Program-made: the position numbers and the translations under genes
Notes under the pieces: generated by a model
Seen by the model: only the letters and a program-made list of their open reading frames with translations
The model's database searches: none
Told to the model about the DNA's origin: nothing
Part shown: piece after piece, positions 1-11,228 of the stretch
Position numbering within the stretch: position 1 is the stretch's first letter
Layout of the letters: each line of letters starts with the position of its first letter
Source: Ectocarpus siliculosus
Lineage: Eukaryota; Sar; Phaeophyceae; Ectocarpales; Ectocarpaceae
Assembly (NCBI GenBank): GCA_000310025.1
Contig: FN649736.1
Span: 1,322,501 to 1,386,500, forward strand
Direction: 5' to 3'
DNA length: 64,000 nucleotides

Positions 1-2442
1 CCTCGGATGGAGAAAGATCGACTCCCAGCGAGTTCATCTGTGGACAAAATTTCGTGCTGCTGTTGTCTTTATGTCCAACGATCGTTCTGAAGTTCATCTG
101 GTATGTCCCCTTTATTGTTCAAGGCCTGGAAACGATTTCGATAGCCACCAGTGCGGAAAAAAGCCGAGGAGGTATTACGGGTACACTCCGAAATCCATCC
201 CTTACCTCAAGCAACCATCCAACCACTCAACGCCAAGAACAAGAGAGGTTCAAGCCGTGGCATTTGAATGAATTGTATTCCGTGGCACCAATTCCATCTC
301 TTATGAAATGAAATTGAAACGAGGACGGGGTTGATCCCCCTGGATACGGCAGAGAGTACACCCAGCCTGCAAGGATCACACTCCCGGTTAAAACGTTTTC
401 ACAATTTTGGATTATTGGGAGCACCTGGGCAGCAGGCGGCTTGCAATACAGCAGTGCGGGCTAAAAAGGATGTGCCACCGCTACTAGCGGCAACCACGCC
501 CTTCACTGCTGTGTGCGTCGATGGAGAGAGACAGAAAACGGGCTGGTGGAATACGCACACAGTCTTGTCGATGCATGGGGCAGCTGATGAGCGCCATTGC
601 TGTTCGTACGACGCATATGTAGTCTCCAAGCCAATACCTTACATAGTTAACAGTTGTGGTTCTGATATCCAGCCGCCACGGCGCTACAGTTTCGTACCAG
701 ACTCAAAGCCATACAGCAGTAATGCTGCGGTCAAGGGAACTGAGTGATCAAGGGGTAGTCACTCGGCACAAGGGGATTTCCCACAACATTCTATTGTTAC
801 CATCGGGGTGTGGTATTTGCCAGCACAGCAGATGTCGCGAGGACGCAACACATGTGTTGGCACCTTATCTCGAAGTTTGTCCCGGTGCAGGAGCTCTGCG
901 TCTTCAGCCTCAGAGTCATCAGTAAATGTTGAGAGCCTCGATCTGCACGTACGATACGAAGAAATCAGCGAAGCGATAAGTCGCAAACCCTGAAAACACA
1001 TGTACAAGTACTCTCCCACATGTATGTGCAACCTCACATCTCCTACAAGTCTGTGCACCAATCACACTCTGTACTCCGTGTATACAACAGAAGTCGGTAG
1101 TCCCCGAGGTCTTTATACCATACCTACGGCGAGGTCCAAAGAAGTCTGGAACGCGGGGAAGGTGTCTTAGTTCCATGCTTTTGCCACGATGGTACTGTTG
1201 GGAAGGTCTGCTACCGAGCGTACTTGTGTGCTTTTGTGAAGCCTGCCAGAAGATGGTGTGCTGAGGGGTCAACCCTGCAAGCACCCAGGCGACATGCATC
1301 CTTTTGTGCGCGTTTCAGACCGTTACCACGTTGATAGTCTTCAGGCAGGCCGTAGTTTTCGAGATTTGCTTGTGCTAGCACCAATTGGAAGCAGGTGCTG
1401 CTTCTTGGTACAGCAAGAGGATGGGTGTGCGGACTGCTGTCTGCATGCGTAGGCGTACAGCCGATTAGCGCCGCATTCGTATTCCGAAGCGTGACTTGAA
1501 CCAGTTGCTTTGCACTGGTACAGAACAGAATACAGAAGCAGGTTCTTCGATGTTTTTCATGTGAACGACGCCACGCACCACCCTGCACCTTATTCTGTAT
1601 CTGCCCTGCACCTTGGCGCACGTATGTTATTTGGGTTTTCAAGCATGATGCTCACAGCACCAGGAGGTAAACACTGACTGGTGTGCGCTCCTTTCGTGCC
1701 GAAGTGTCTTGAACCTGGATGATGCGTGTACTGCTGCCGTAGGTATAGGCATGTAGTTCGGAACGCACACGCGTCTTTAGAACTCTATTTCTCCGTTTTC
1801 TTCTGGCAAAAAGACACTCGTTTTGCATATAGCCTACATGAGCATTTTTTTCCGTCCCGGCTAACTCATTCGAATTCCAATGAACAAATTCAGATGGAAC
1901 CACAGAACCTCTACGAGTTCCGGGGGTGTACGTACAAGGGAAACACAGCAGTGCTCCTGTGAGCGAAATATTTAGGTTTCACCGAGCGTCACGCATTTTT
2001 CTCCTGGATACATACGTGGTTGACCGGCGTTTTCTGTCTATCGCTCGGAAGAGCTGCGTTTTGCGATATGGAGTAAAAATTTCGAAATTCATTAGTACAT
2101 GTTAACCGGCGGGTTCACTTGTCCTTCTTTGAACTGGCGAGCGAAAGGGTGAACCAACCTTCGTGAAAGTTAAAGATGGTTGGAAGTTGTAAGCCCAACT
2201 TCAAAACAAGGACCGGAAAGGAAAGAGAGCTTAGTCTACATCTGACAAGTTATCACTGAGTGGGAGAATGTTTTGGCATCACACATACATTCCTGCTGGC
2301 ACAATAATACACGACCAGTATCGCCGCTGGCACCGACAGCCAACATGATTTACATTTCTCCGCGAAATCCGGGCGAGCTCAACAACATATCTTAGTACTT
2401 CGTACTCCTCGATGCCCGCCATACTCTACATTTATCGACAAG
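1..2442. other. No recognised gene (2.4 kb)
   Basis: I found no coding exon here that matches a family I know, and no RNA gene. Open frames are short and have no conserved motif. The stretch is ordinary in composition and holds five copies of the ACTGCTGT/ACAGCAGT octamer (448, 505, 713, 1433, 1945). It lies downstream of the minus-strand NFU gene, so part may be its 3' UTR. Confidence 0.5.
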
Positions 2443-3826
2443 TCAATCCACATATTCAAAATCGATGCTCTGGATGAGCGGGTTGTCCAGGAGAGCCATC
2501 TGGATCCCATAAGCCACTTTCCGGTGACCGCTGTATGTGAGTTTGACGTGCCCATCCAGAACGCTCAGTACCTGTTCCACGCGTGCAAACCGAAGAGCAA
2601 AGGGAAACTCGTCAAGCGGCTGCTCAAAGCTCAACACTTTCGTTGGCGCTGTGGTGACACGCATTGGTTGACGAAACTGAATTAACTATGCCTAAACGAG
2701 GGCACGTCTTACCTCGACTTTGGCCCTCATAGCGACCATCGCGGGCCGCAAGGGCTCTAAAATGGCTTCTACCACGGCAGTCGTCGCTTCCGCCATGGCG
2801 TTTCCGCTAGCCTCATCAACTTGCTCCACCTGAGCAGACACGACACGGTTTGCGATGAAGTTTGCCGTCATGAGAACAAACTGGCGCCTCGAGCGACAGC
2901 TAGCAGCCCGTTGGTTCTATTCGCACGGACGATAGCGTGGGCTTCGCCGAGAATACTGCTGAGGCGACACGTACTCAATCCGGATCCCTTACCCCGCCCA
3001 TGTTGAGGAAATTCTCATTGAGAACCCTCTCAATGCCCATCTTCATTGTTGTCGTAGATGAAGGACAGCTACCGCACGCGCCTTGAAGAGCCAGTTTCAC
3101 CTTCATGTACAGAGCGGACAAGAAGAGCGGAGCCGTGACCGTTTCAGCAATCACGGTAAAAGACGACACGCCTTTAGCATAGGTAGACAACCGGGAAAAG
3201 GGGCTCGTGCCTTGTGAGAAGGGTCTTAATGTCGCCAAACGAGCAAGACCCCGATGCTGGCCAGGGGGTCTACGCCGTGACATCACCAAACATGGAGGAC
3301 CCATATACTGACTCACCACTCTTCGGTCAATGTCGACCCCCATGACCCTGACGTTGCCCCCATCCGCGATCAAGTACGGCCGGACCTCGTCCAGCACCTG
3401 AGGCACGAAGCGGTCCAAAATAAGTGACCCAGACTCTAGGCTGGCGCGCGCCGTACCAAGGTCCGGGGATTACGTGCACTTGGCGGCCGATACGGCATAC
3501 ACGTTCAGTCCCCACCTCCGAGGGAATAACTATTGCGATCAATACAAAGGCACTGGCAACCTTTCCGGTGTGACCCTACAGCCGCTTCCTTCCCCTTGCT
3601 GCGCTAACCTCCCATTGCTGAATCACCCCCCTAAGCATACCTTGTCGACGTTCTCCAACGTAAACTCCAGGTCGTTGCACTCGGAGGCCGGAGGCGTAGG
3701 GGGGGCGTCCGGGACGGGAGCGGCGATCCCGGGTGGCAACGGTGGCGCCGCCATCCCATCTGGTCCAACTCCGACCGGCATGCCGTCCGAGCTGAAAGGA
3801 CTGGAGTCAAGGGAAAAGGCCGCCAT
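2443..3826 (-). CDS. NFU: NFU-type iron-sulfur cluster scaffold protein, five exons
   Basis: Exons on the minus strand: 3826-3641, 3397-3317, 3100-2993, 2829-2713 and 2676-2443 (stop), all in phase 0, giving about 241 residues. The N-terminal 57 residues are Pro/Gly-rich. The NifU C-terminal domain follows ([16 protein letters not shown], then GACGSCPSS with the cluster-binding CxxC, then [13 protein letters not shown]). A degenerate second NifU-like domain without CxxC follows, as in the two-domain plastid NFU proteins of plants. Such proteins pass Fe-S clusters to apoproteins in plastid or mitochondrion. No targeting peptide is visible from the ATG at 3826. The frame stays open upstream to a possible acceptor near 3862, so a leader exon may be missing. 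The compartment is therefore open; the two-domain build favours the plastid. Introns are GT-AG. Confidence 0.88.
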
Positions 3827-3862
3827 GTCGGCATTGTGAGGTTGGACGGTCTCGTGGACCTA

Positions 3863-4261
3863 CTGTCACACGTTATTTAGACGTGGGCTCGACCCATTGC
3901 AACATACCGCAATTGTGTGAGTCGTGGCACCCGGGTGCGATCGCTCATTAAATTGTTTCGCTCCTCCATTTTGGCGCACCCTGGTGCCATCACTCCGACT
4001 TATGCAGCGTATGCAGTCTCTCCGAGGACAGTTTTTGTTTTGATGTCATCAACGGCAAGATTAGAGTGAAATACTATTAGCGGCTTACTGGTGCTATCGT
4101 CTTGCTGGATACGGGGAGCTTGGTTGAGTGCATACCACTTGTCAATTTAATGAAAACCACGTGGCCATTTTCCCAACGAAGTTGCGCCCCGGTGCAAGCG
4201 GGTGCGATATCTTCGAGGAGCGAGAATTGAAACAAATCAATCTCGTTTGCATTTGATCGCA
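3863..4261. other. Gene-free stretch with four copies of a 12-bp palindrome
   Basis: No coding exon was recognised. Four copies of a 12-base palindrome or near-palindrome of the form GCACCCNGGTGC occur at 3927-3938, 3976-3987, 4184-4195 (one mismatch) and 4259-4270. The last one borders the LINE insertion. The purpose of the palindromes is unknown. Confidence 0.6.
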
Positions 4262-4274
4262 CCCCGGTGCGTCA
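4262..4274 (+). repeat. Target-site duplication, left copy
   Basis: CCCCGGTGCGTCA, identical to 7401-7413. It directly precedes the truncated LINE coding region. Confidence 0.7.
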
Positions 4275-7200
4275 GCGAAGAAAAGGGGGGAGAGGGGAGT
4301 CGGATTCTTGGTCAAGGAACACTTGTTTGACGTGGTGGAAGTAGTGGTGAAAACGGAGTTCGAGGAAAGCCTACGCCTTAAGATACCTGGGGAGCGGGGA
4401 GAGAAAGATTTGTTTCTAGGGAACGTACACGTCCCACCGTCGTCGAAGAAAGTCGCAAGCAAGGCGCAGGAGAACTTTGGACAAACTGGGGAAGATGTCC
4501 AGAGGTTCAGTAAGAAGAGAGAAGTTGTCATGGTGGGCGATGCCAACTCCAGAGTAGGGAAAGCCTCCAGTAGAGGACAGGCGATCGGGCAGCACGGAAG
4601 AAGACAAAGTGAATGACAACGGATTGAGGATGCTTGAATTCTTGGGAAGCAACGAGCTGATGGTGTTGAAAGGTAGGAGGGAGTGCGATAAGCCGGATTC
4701 ACCAGGCAAAGGGCAGTTTGCAATGAATATTCGATCCTCGACTACATCCTGGTAGATAAGGGGAGCACACAGATCGAAGGGTGGGAGTCCATAGTGAACA
4801 CAACGGCAGAGAGAGTAGTGGGAAAGAAGGTGGTACGATGTGGGGTATCGGTTAAGTGGTGGGATGACGAGCTCAAAGAAGAAATAGGAGAACGTAGAGA
4901 AGTCTTCAAGCAGTACCTGAGTGAGGGGTCTGAGGAGATTTGGGAAAAGAACAGGGCCAAGAGAAAACAGGTGAAGGGACTAGTGAAAAAGAAGAAAAAG
5001 TGCATTTGGGACGAAGTAGTGCAGAAGGCCAACGGAGGCCTGGAGGGGAACGTCAGGCAGATGTGGGAAGGGATTAGTGGGATGGTAAAAAAGACCGCGC
5101 AAGGGGGGGATACAGGGGTAGCAACTTTGCGAGGTGTGAACGGTGGAATAGTCAGCAGTGAGAAGGGAAAAAGGGAAGTTCTCGCGGGACACTACAAGAG
5201 ACTTGGAGTGCCTTCGGAGAATGAAGTTTTTGACCAAGTGTTTAAGGAGGAGGTGGACGCATGGGCCCAGAAAGAAGAGACATCGAAGGCAGACGTTGGG
5301 AACGTAGAACTAGAAAAGGAGTTCACTGAGGACGAGGTTGAGGCGTGTGTGAACAAGCTGCAGTGCCACAAAGCAGCAGGGGCGGATGGGATAGTCAACG
5401 AGTTCATGAAGTTTGGGGGGAAGGGGATGATCCAGTTGATCGTACTGCTGTACAACTGGGTGTGGAAAAACGAGTATGCGCCAAGTAGAAGGAGGGAAGG
5501 GGTGGTTGTGAACTTGCTTAAAAAAGGAGACAAGACTGACCCAGGAAACTACAGGGGGATCACACTGTTGAACACAGTAGGAAACGTGTTCTGTAAGCTG
5601 CTGAACGATAGGATAGTGGGAGTATTGGAGAAGGAACATAGCATTAGTGAGGGCCAGGCAGGTTTCCGAAAGAAGAGGGGGTGCGTAGACCACGCATTCA
5701 CGGTAGGGAGAATCATCCAAGGTAGAAAGAGGGCGGGAAAGCCGACGTACTGCTTCTTCCTGGGCGTGAAAAAGGCATACGACACCGTACGGAGAAATGG
5801 GCTGTGGAAACAATTGTTAAGTACGGGATCAAGGGGAAAATGTGGAGAGTGCTGAAGAAGATGACAAGAGTGTACGAAAAGCGCGGTCATGCTAGACGGA
5901 GAACTGTCTAAATTATTCGACATTGAGCAAGGGGTCCCACAAGGTTGCATGCTGTCCCCGACATTGTTCCAGGTGTTCATCAACGATCAGTTGGAAGTCG
6001 TAGAGGCAGTCCGGAAGGGAGTAAAAGTAGGGGACACGGAAACTTCGGTGTCAGGAATGATGTTTGAGGATGATTTTGTTGGTATGTCGGACACCCCTGA
6101 GGGACTGCAACTGCAAATTGACGCGGCGAAGAAGTTTACTGGTAAGTGGAGATTGTCTGCCAACGTTAAGAAGCGTGCCGTCATGGTATGCAATGAGGAC
6201 AGGGAGGAACCAGTAGAACATAGATGGAAGTGGGGGATCGAGGAGATTGCAGTAGTGGACCAGTACACATACCTCGGAGTAGAGATCGCAAAAGACTGCT
6301 CGTGGAATGCACACATGTCCATGGTAGCGGAAAAGGGCAAAAAGCACGAGCAGGGAAGCTGCACCCAATACTCGCAAACCGGCACCTCGATACACGCATC
6401 AAATTGACGGTTTTGAATAGCGTAATCGTACCGCCGCTAGAGTACGGCGGAGAAGTATGGGAAGGAAATAAGAAGGTAGTGAAAGAACTCGAGGCGGCGC
6501 AGATGAAAGCAGCGAAAATCATCCTAGGATGCTCCAAGCGCACAAGTAATGCAGCCGTCAGGGCAGAATTGGGGATCCAATCCCTACGGTCGGGAAGAGA
6601 CGCAAGGAAGCTGACATGGCAGTATCGCATGTATGTGCGGGATGGGAGAGGAGAGGTTGCCGAGAATAGTATGGGAGGCGAAGTGGGCAAACAAAAAGAG
6701 GGATAGACAACCCACGGAATGAGTCAAGGTTGTGGAGGACGTATGGAAGGGGTTCGACATCGACGAAGATGAAGCGATGGAAACGGAGGGTCTACAGGGG
6801 TTCAAGGAGAATATATCTGTTGCTTGTGCCGAGAGAGAACAGGTTATAAGGAAAGAAACCGAGGATAAGGAGGGTCTAGAAGTGTACGGAATGTTGAAAG
6901 AAGGAATAGGGTTCAAGGACTACCTACATGGACCAATGGATGCAGGGACAAAGCTTAAGATCAAATTCAGGACCGGGGACATAGGCCTTCGAGAACGTCG
7001 ACTAAGACATAGGATGGTAGACGACGAATTTGATTGCGGCTTCGAATGCGAAGACCGTGTTCATGTAATCGCGGAATGTCCGTGGCACGAAGAGAAGAGG
7101 GAAGGGGCATGACTGAGCTGGGAAAAATAGAAGGGAGGTACAGGGAGATGTTTGAGGTATGGAGTAGAGAGGAGAGGACGGTAGCTGTACTGGGGAGTAG

Positions 7201-7400
7201 GAAGTGGTTTGAAAAGGCGGGAAGGGATATCATTAGGATAGACAAACTAGGGAAGACATTTTTGAGCCACCTTTGGTAAAGTAGGAAGGAACGATTGGTC
7301 ATCGGTGATCGGCCCTGTGGGAACAATGCTCCGTCCTCTCGAGGACGCGTGGTCAATGGTCTAACCGCTAAGGCATGCAAAACGTAAGAGTATCCCCCCC
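4275..7400 (+). mobile_element. Non-LTR retrotransposon (LINE), 5'-truncated and decayed
   Basis: An endonuclease remnant (GDANSRVG, residues near 4540-4565, in the place of the usual GDxNxRxG) is followed by a reverse transcriptase from about 4794. RT motifs in order: NYRGITLLNTVGN, EGQAGFRKKRGC, FFLGVKKAYDTV, QGVPQGCMLSPTLFQ, FEDDFVG. Then come a LINE-type connection (near 6380-6690) and a C-terminal zinc-knuckle-like CGFECEDRVHVIAECPWH near 7037-7090. The frame shifts at about 4620-4740, 5850 and 6330. The first catalytic Asp is Gly (FLG instead of FLD) and YADD is FEDD, so it cannot be active. A 13-bp direct repeat CCCCGGTGCGTCA flanks it (4262-4274 and 7401-7413), which fits a target-site duplication. 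There is no poly-A tail; the 3' end is C-rich. Confidence 0.92.
4794..6706 (+). pseudogene. LINE reverse transcriptase pseudogene
   Basis: Main open frames: 4794-5855 (palm and fingers up to the first Asp motif), 5889-6407 (the VPQG and xxDD motifs), and 6224-6706 (connection). They are in different frames, so at least two frameshifts separate them. The reading is otherwise continuous in protein space, so the element decayed in place rather than being rearranged. Missense damage at both catalytic motifs is described under the element. Confidence 0.9.
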
Positions 7401-7413
7401 CCCCGGTGCGTCA
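7401..7413 (+). repeat. Target-site duplication, right copy
   Basis: The same 13 bases as 4262-4274, preceded by a run of C (7394-7400). It lies only about 80 bp beyond the end of the neighbouring minus-strand gene. Confidence 0.7.
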
Positions 7414-7491
7414 CTGCCAAGATGTCATCATTCGAACAATTATTTTAGCTGCCAAGGGATACAACCAAATCTGGGCCATAGGTAAGCCAAT

Positions 7492-10400
7492 TCACCACTC
7501 GATGAGCAAGTAGAAAAGCCCGCAGCCATCAGCACAAAATGTTGTTGTCGGCTTCAACACACACCTGATGATGGTCGCCGTCGGAGCGTCCACTTCAACC
7601 TTAGGTTCTTCCGTGAGCTTAGTTTGCCCGTCGATTACACTGCTCCAATCATCATCTTCAACAGCTGACTCCAGGCGCTTTCGGCGTTCGATATCTTCGG
7701 AGCTCATCTGGTCAACGGGGAGTTCAGTATGCATACAAGCATACACAAGCCAACACAACGAAAAAGGGTTTATCGCATACATACCGCATCATTAACATCC
7801 AGTGTAATACCTTCCGTGCTCGCATAAAACAATAGAAATGCTCGGCAGTCAGGCCCGCATGAACAAAAACTGGACTGCTGTCTCCTGCCCACGCCAGTCC
7901 CAGCAACCTATCAGAAGAGCTTACACTTTCCATGATTCTACACCTGCTCTGTCTCTTCAACCAGCCCCGGGTCCGCGATGGCTTTGCGCATTTTCAACTT
8001 GTTCTCCTCGTACGCCTCCTTTTGAGCCGGAGACATCGCGTTCTGTCAAACAAACGGCCACGGTGGAAAAAATCAGAGCGAAACGGGTTGGTTGCCACAT
8101 TCATAAGACCGCAACTACACAGAATCGACCGGACAGTAAAAACAATCTAGATACGGCAAATCAATCGACTATGGAACTCGCTCTTTGCAAGCCGAGTGGT
8201 GTTTGAGTGGCTCCACCGCCTACAACAGAAGCACAACATACGGCCAACAAACAGGTACAAAATTCCCCGCGTGGTAACCACCCAATCGTCCTCTCCATGC
8301 TCACTTGTGCATCTTTGGAGCCGGTTGCCCACTCGCTACCCTTGATGTTGCCGACAGGCGTCGAGCCGCACTCCTCGATCCATTGCGCTTTGAGGGCCTC
8401 CATCTTGTCGCGCTTTGGAAACTTGAAACTTCTCACCTGGACATGTAGCCAGGTCAAAGGCAAGAGACGAAGAGAGCGGGTGGACCCCAAACCAGTCTGA
8501 CATCAGTAGCGTTCGAGCGACAGGCGCAAATCACCTGAAAACTTGACTTCCAACACACAACATAATATGAGTGATCGTTGAAAAGGGATACCAACTACAT
8601 TTCCATCTTTACATATAGTTGGAATGGCTCATGCATGCCGCAATAGCTTTTCACGTATCATCCACAAACGCTGGGGTCGAAATCGAACCGGGCGTGCAAG
8701 TGAAAAACTATCAAGTTTTGAAAATTGAAAATTGAGTGCCCCGCTGCCCCCGCATGCACGCACACTTTGCGCTTGCACCTCACCTTGAGCATGTGCACCA
8801 TGCTTTCGCCCTCGGCCGCTAGGTGAGCAGCCAACGACAGCGCCACGTTCCGGCCGACGCCTACGAAGTTCACCTTCTCGTCTTTGCCCACGACGGCATA
8901 CACCGCAGCGTGCTTAGACTCAGCGTTATCTTTGAGCCACTTCGATACCTGTGTATTCGTTCCATGTAGGGGATGTAAAGTTCAATCGCGACCAGAGCAA
9001 TGCTGTGGCCGGATGTCGCCCGTCGGATTTTTCACATGGGTACGCTCGGGAACACAGTGGGTATCACGGGGGCAAGTGTTTTGGAAGCGGTCAGATTGAT
9101 TCGGACTCGGGGGTAGATCGACATGGATGAACTCGGGTTCTCCCAATGCAATGTGCCACCTCGGGACAACACAGTATCTAGTACCCTGGAGTTTGACCGG
9201 AGCAAAACAGGGCTGGCTGTTTGTGAGCTAACCTTTACGTAGTGGGATACTGTGGGGGATACTGCTGTAAATACTGCTGTAACGTTGAGTTGAATGTAGC
9301 CAAGAAGGTTGGCGCTTCAATTGGTACACATTTCGTACATACAACCAAGTTGCGAGGCACACGCATCCGAAAAACTTTGGGAATGGAGTCACTCGCAACG
9401 GTCGACAACAAGAGGAAGAAGACAACTCCGCTAGTCGTGCCAACTCGCCTCGTAAAGCTGGGTCCCGTCGAATAGTTCCACCGAGCCGTCACTTGCTGTC
9501 GCACCGTGGTCCTCCTCGTTGCTATACAAGAAGTCGTGCAGCCCCCTTCACAAACAAGCGTGTGGGCGGAAGCTGTGTGTTACTTACAACCATCGATTTG
9601 CTAGTTCTACAATATTGTAGTGCAGATATCGGGAACTCCGACGTTGGTGCGATGGAGGCACTGCAGTCGACACCCCAAGCTGACGGCTCCAGATAACGAC
9701 ACACAATTCTACTACTGCCAAACAGAGTGCACCGCCCGAAACCAAAGCTAGTCCGAATCTTGCCTGTGAGCTTGAGGTACGTCGCGGTCTTCTAGACGAA
9801 CCTCTTCGGCTGTCTCGGTAGTCTGTAATGTAACATCGAGTTTAAGCAGAACTGAGATAAGAGCAGCAGTAGCGGCGATGAACGCGTAGACGTGTTCGAG
9901 AAGCGACAGCAGACGGCAACAACAACGCTCATGACAAGCTTGCACAGCGAAGACAAACAACAATCGATAGGTGAACTCTCACACAATCGCAAATTTCGCG
10001 TATGAGACACAGGGCAAACAATAACAATCCCAATAAATAACCTTACAGAACAGCCCCGGAAAGCATAGGCAGAAAAATTGAGAGGTATAGAGTAGGCTAC
10101 TGTTTCTTGCTGTGTTTGCACCTTTACATCCTTGCGTAGAAGAGCAAAAACAACACCAGAGACGGACAATTCATCGTTGTACTACAAGTATACATGGAGA
10201 GAAATCGGGTGATGACGTCGGGCGGACGTCGAAAGGTAACTCGTGTCACCGACGGTACCTACAGTACCTCAACGACAGTCGATGTACACTTGTATGTCAA
10301 ACTGCATCCTACAAAGCGGACCATTCCACCACAACATATATCGTGAGAACTTGTGAACACTCTCCCACACAAGCGGGGATGGAATATGGGGGAGAGGAAG

Positions 10401-10945
10401 AGGGAGCGGAAGAGGGAGAGGGGAGGGCGAAAAAACGAAAAAACATGCCGCTTTTCCTTCAAGTACTGCTCCAGCTGCAACAATCTACCCGCTTCTCTCT
10501 GACCTATCGACCAATTGGAAGTTGAACGCACAGCAATATTAAGATGGTATTGTGGAGGAAACAGAACCAGATAAGTGCTTGGCATACCCACGCCGATTTG
10601 CCAACGATAAGTGAGACTGCAGTTGAACCGTATCAACCGATACGGCAACAACACTGCATGTGTATGTGCAAGTTGCCGCGCCAGCACCACACACAAAATT
10701 GCTACCGCCCGGAGGACTTCCACACTCCACCCTAATAACACTGAATTTACCTCATCCGTCGTGCTTTGAAGTACAACACCACGTCCTGCTGCAGTTCGGT
10801 GCGGTATGGACGAGGACCGCGAAGCATGCGGAGCACGACTCCTTGACACTGCTGCAGCGGTAGACGCAAGCTGAGGAAAGACGAATGAGCTTGCCTCCAG
10901 GGAGAGTACCGCCAGCACCAGCAGAGACGCTGAGTATCGACCCAT
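7492..10945 (-). CDS. Plastid-directed GIY-YIG-like domain protein (GrxS16 N-terminal type)
   Basis: Exons: 10945-10751, 9679-9588, 9491-9449, 8948-8784, 8436-8305, 8042-7944 and 7707-7492 (stop), about 313 residues. The leader MGRYSASLLVLAVLSLEASS then FVFPQ is a signal peptide followed by Phe and an Arg/Ser-rich transit region, as in heterokont plastid pre-proteins. The core (AAVYAVVGKDEKVNFVGVGR ... LAAHL ... WIEECGSTPVGN) matches the GIY-YIG-like domain found in cyanobacteria and at the N-terminus of plant plastid glutaredoxin S16. No glutaredoxin domain follows; instead there is an acidic helical tail (SPAQKEAYEENK, EDDDWSSVIDGQTK). The intron after LYE starts with GC (gcgagt). Exon 2 and the C-terminus are least sure: a donor at 7564 could give an earlier stop. 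It is divergent with the sterol dehydrogenase gene (start-to-start 284 bp). Its activity is unknown. Confidence 0.78.
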
Positions 10946-11228
10946 CTCGGCCACTTGTGTTTCTTACACGACCACTGCTAACAGCTGTCCTGCTTGTTGG
11001 CTGTAGGGTGTGCGCGTCTTCAAACCCAGCACGCGCTATCCGTCGCACATGTCCTGTGTCTGACTCTCTCGCACTCTCAACTCTCTGGGGCACCGTCACT
11101 GCGAAGAGCAACTACAGGGTACGACCCTTGTCATCCAGAATTTAAATTTTCGCCGCATTATATTACCGCACTGCACTTCTTCGACTTCTTCCACATCTCC
11201 CTCGTTGTCACACTAGCCGCACAGCGTC
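10946..11228. promoter_or_regulatory. Divergent promoter region, 283 bp
   Basis: This is the entire space between the start codons of the minus-strand GIY-YIG gene (10945) and the plus-strand sterol dehydrogenase gene (11229). It must contain both 5' UTRs and both core promoters. I see no clear TATA box; the region is C/T-rich near the plus-strand start. Confidence 0.6.

Noticed and set aside
4980..6690. Several minus-strand open frames of 80-170 codons over the LINE
   Set aside because: They are antisense shadows of the purine-rich reverse transcriptase coding strand.
9241..9280. Possible CRISPR-like or minisatellite array (GGGATACTG / ATACTGCTGTAA units)
   Set aside because: Only two or three short units without regular spacers; explained by the general abundance of the octamer.
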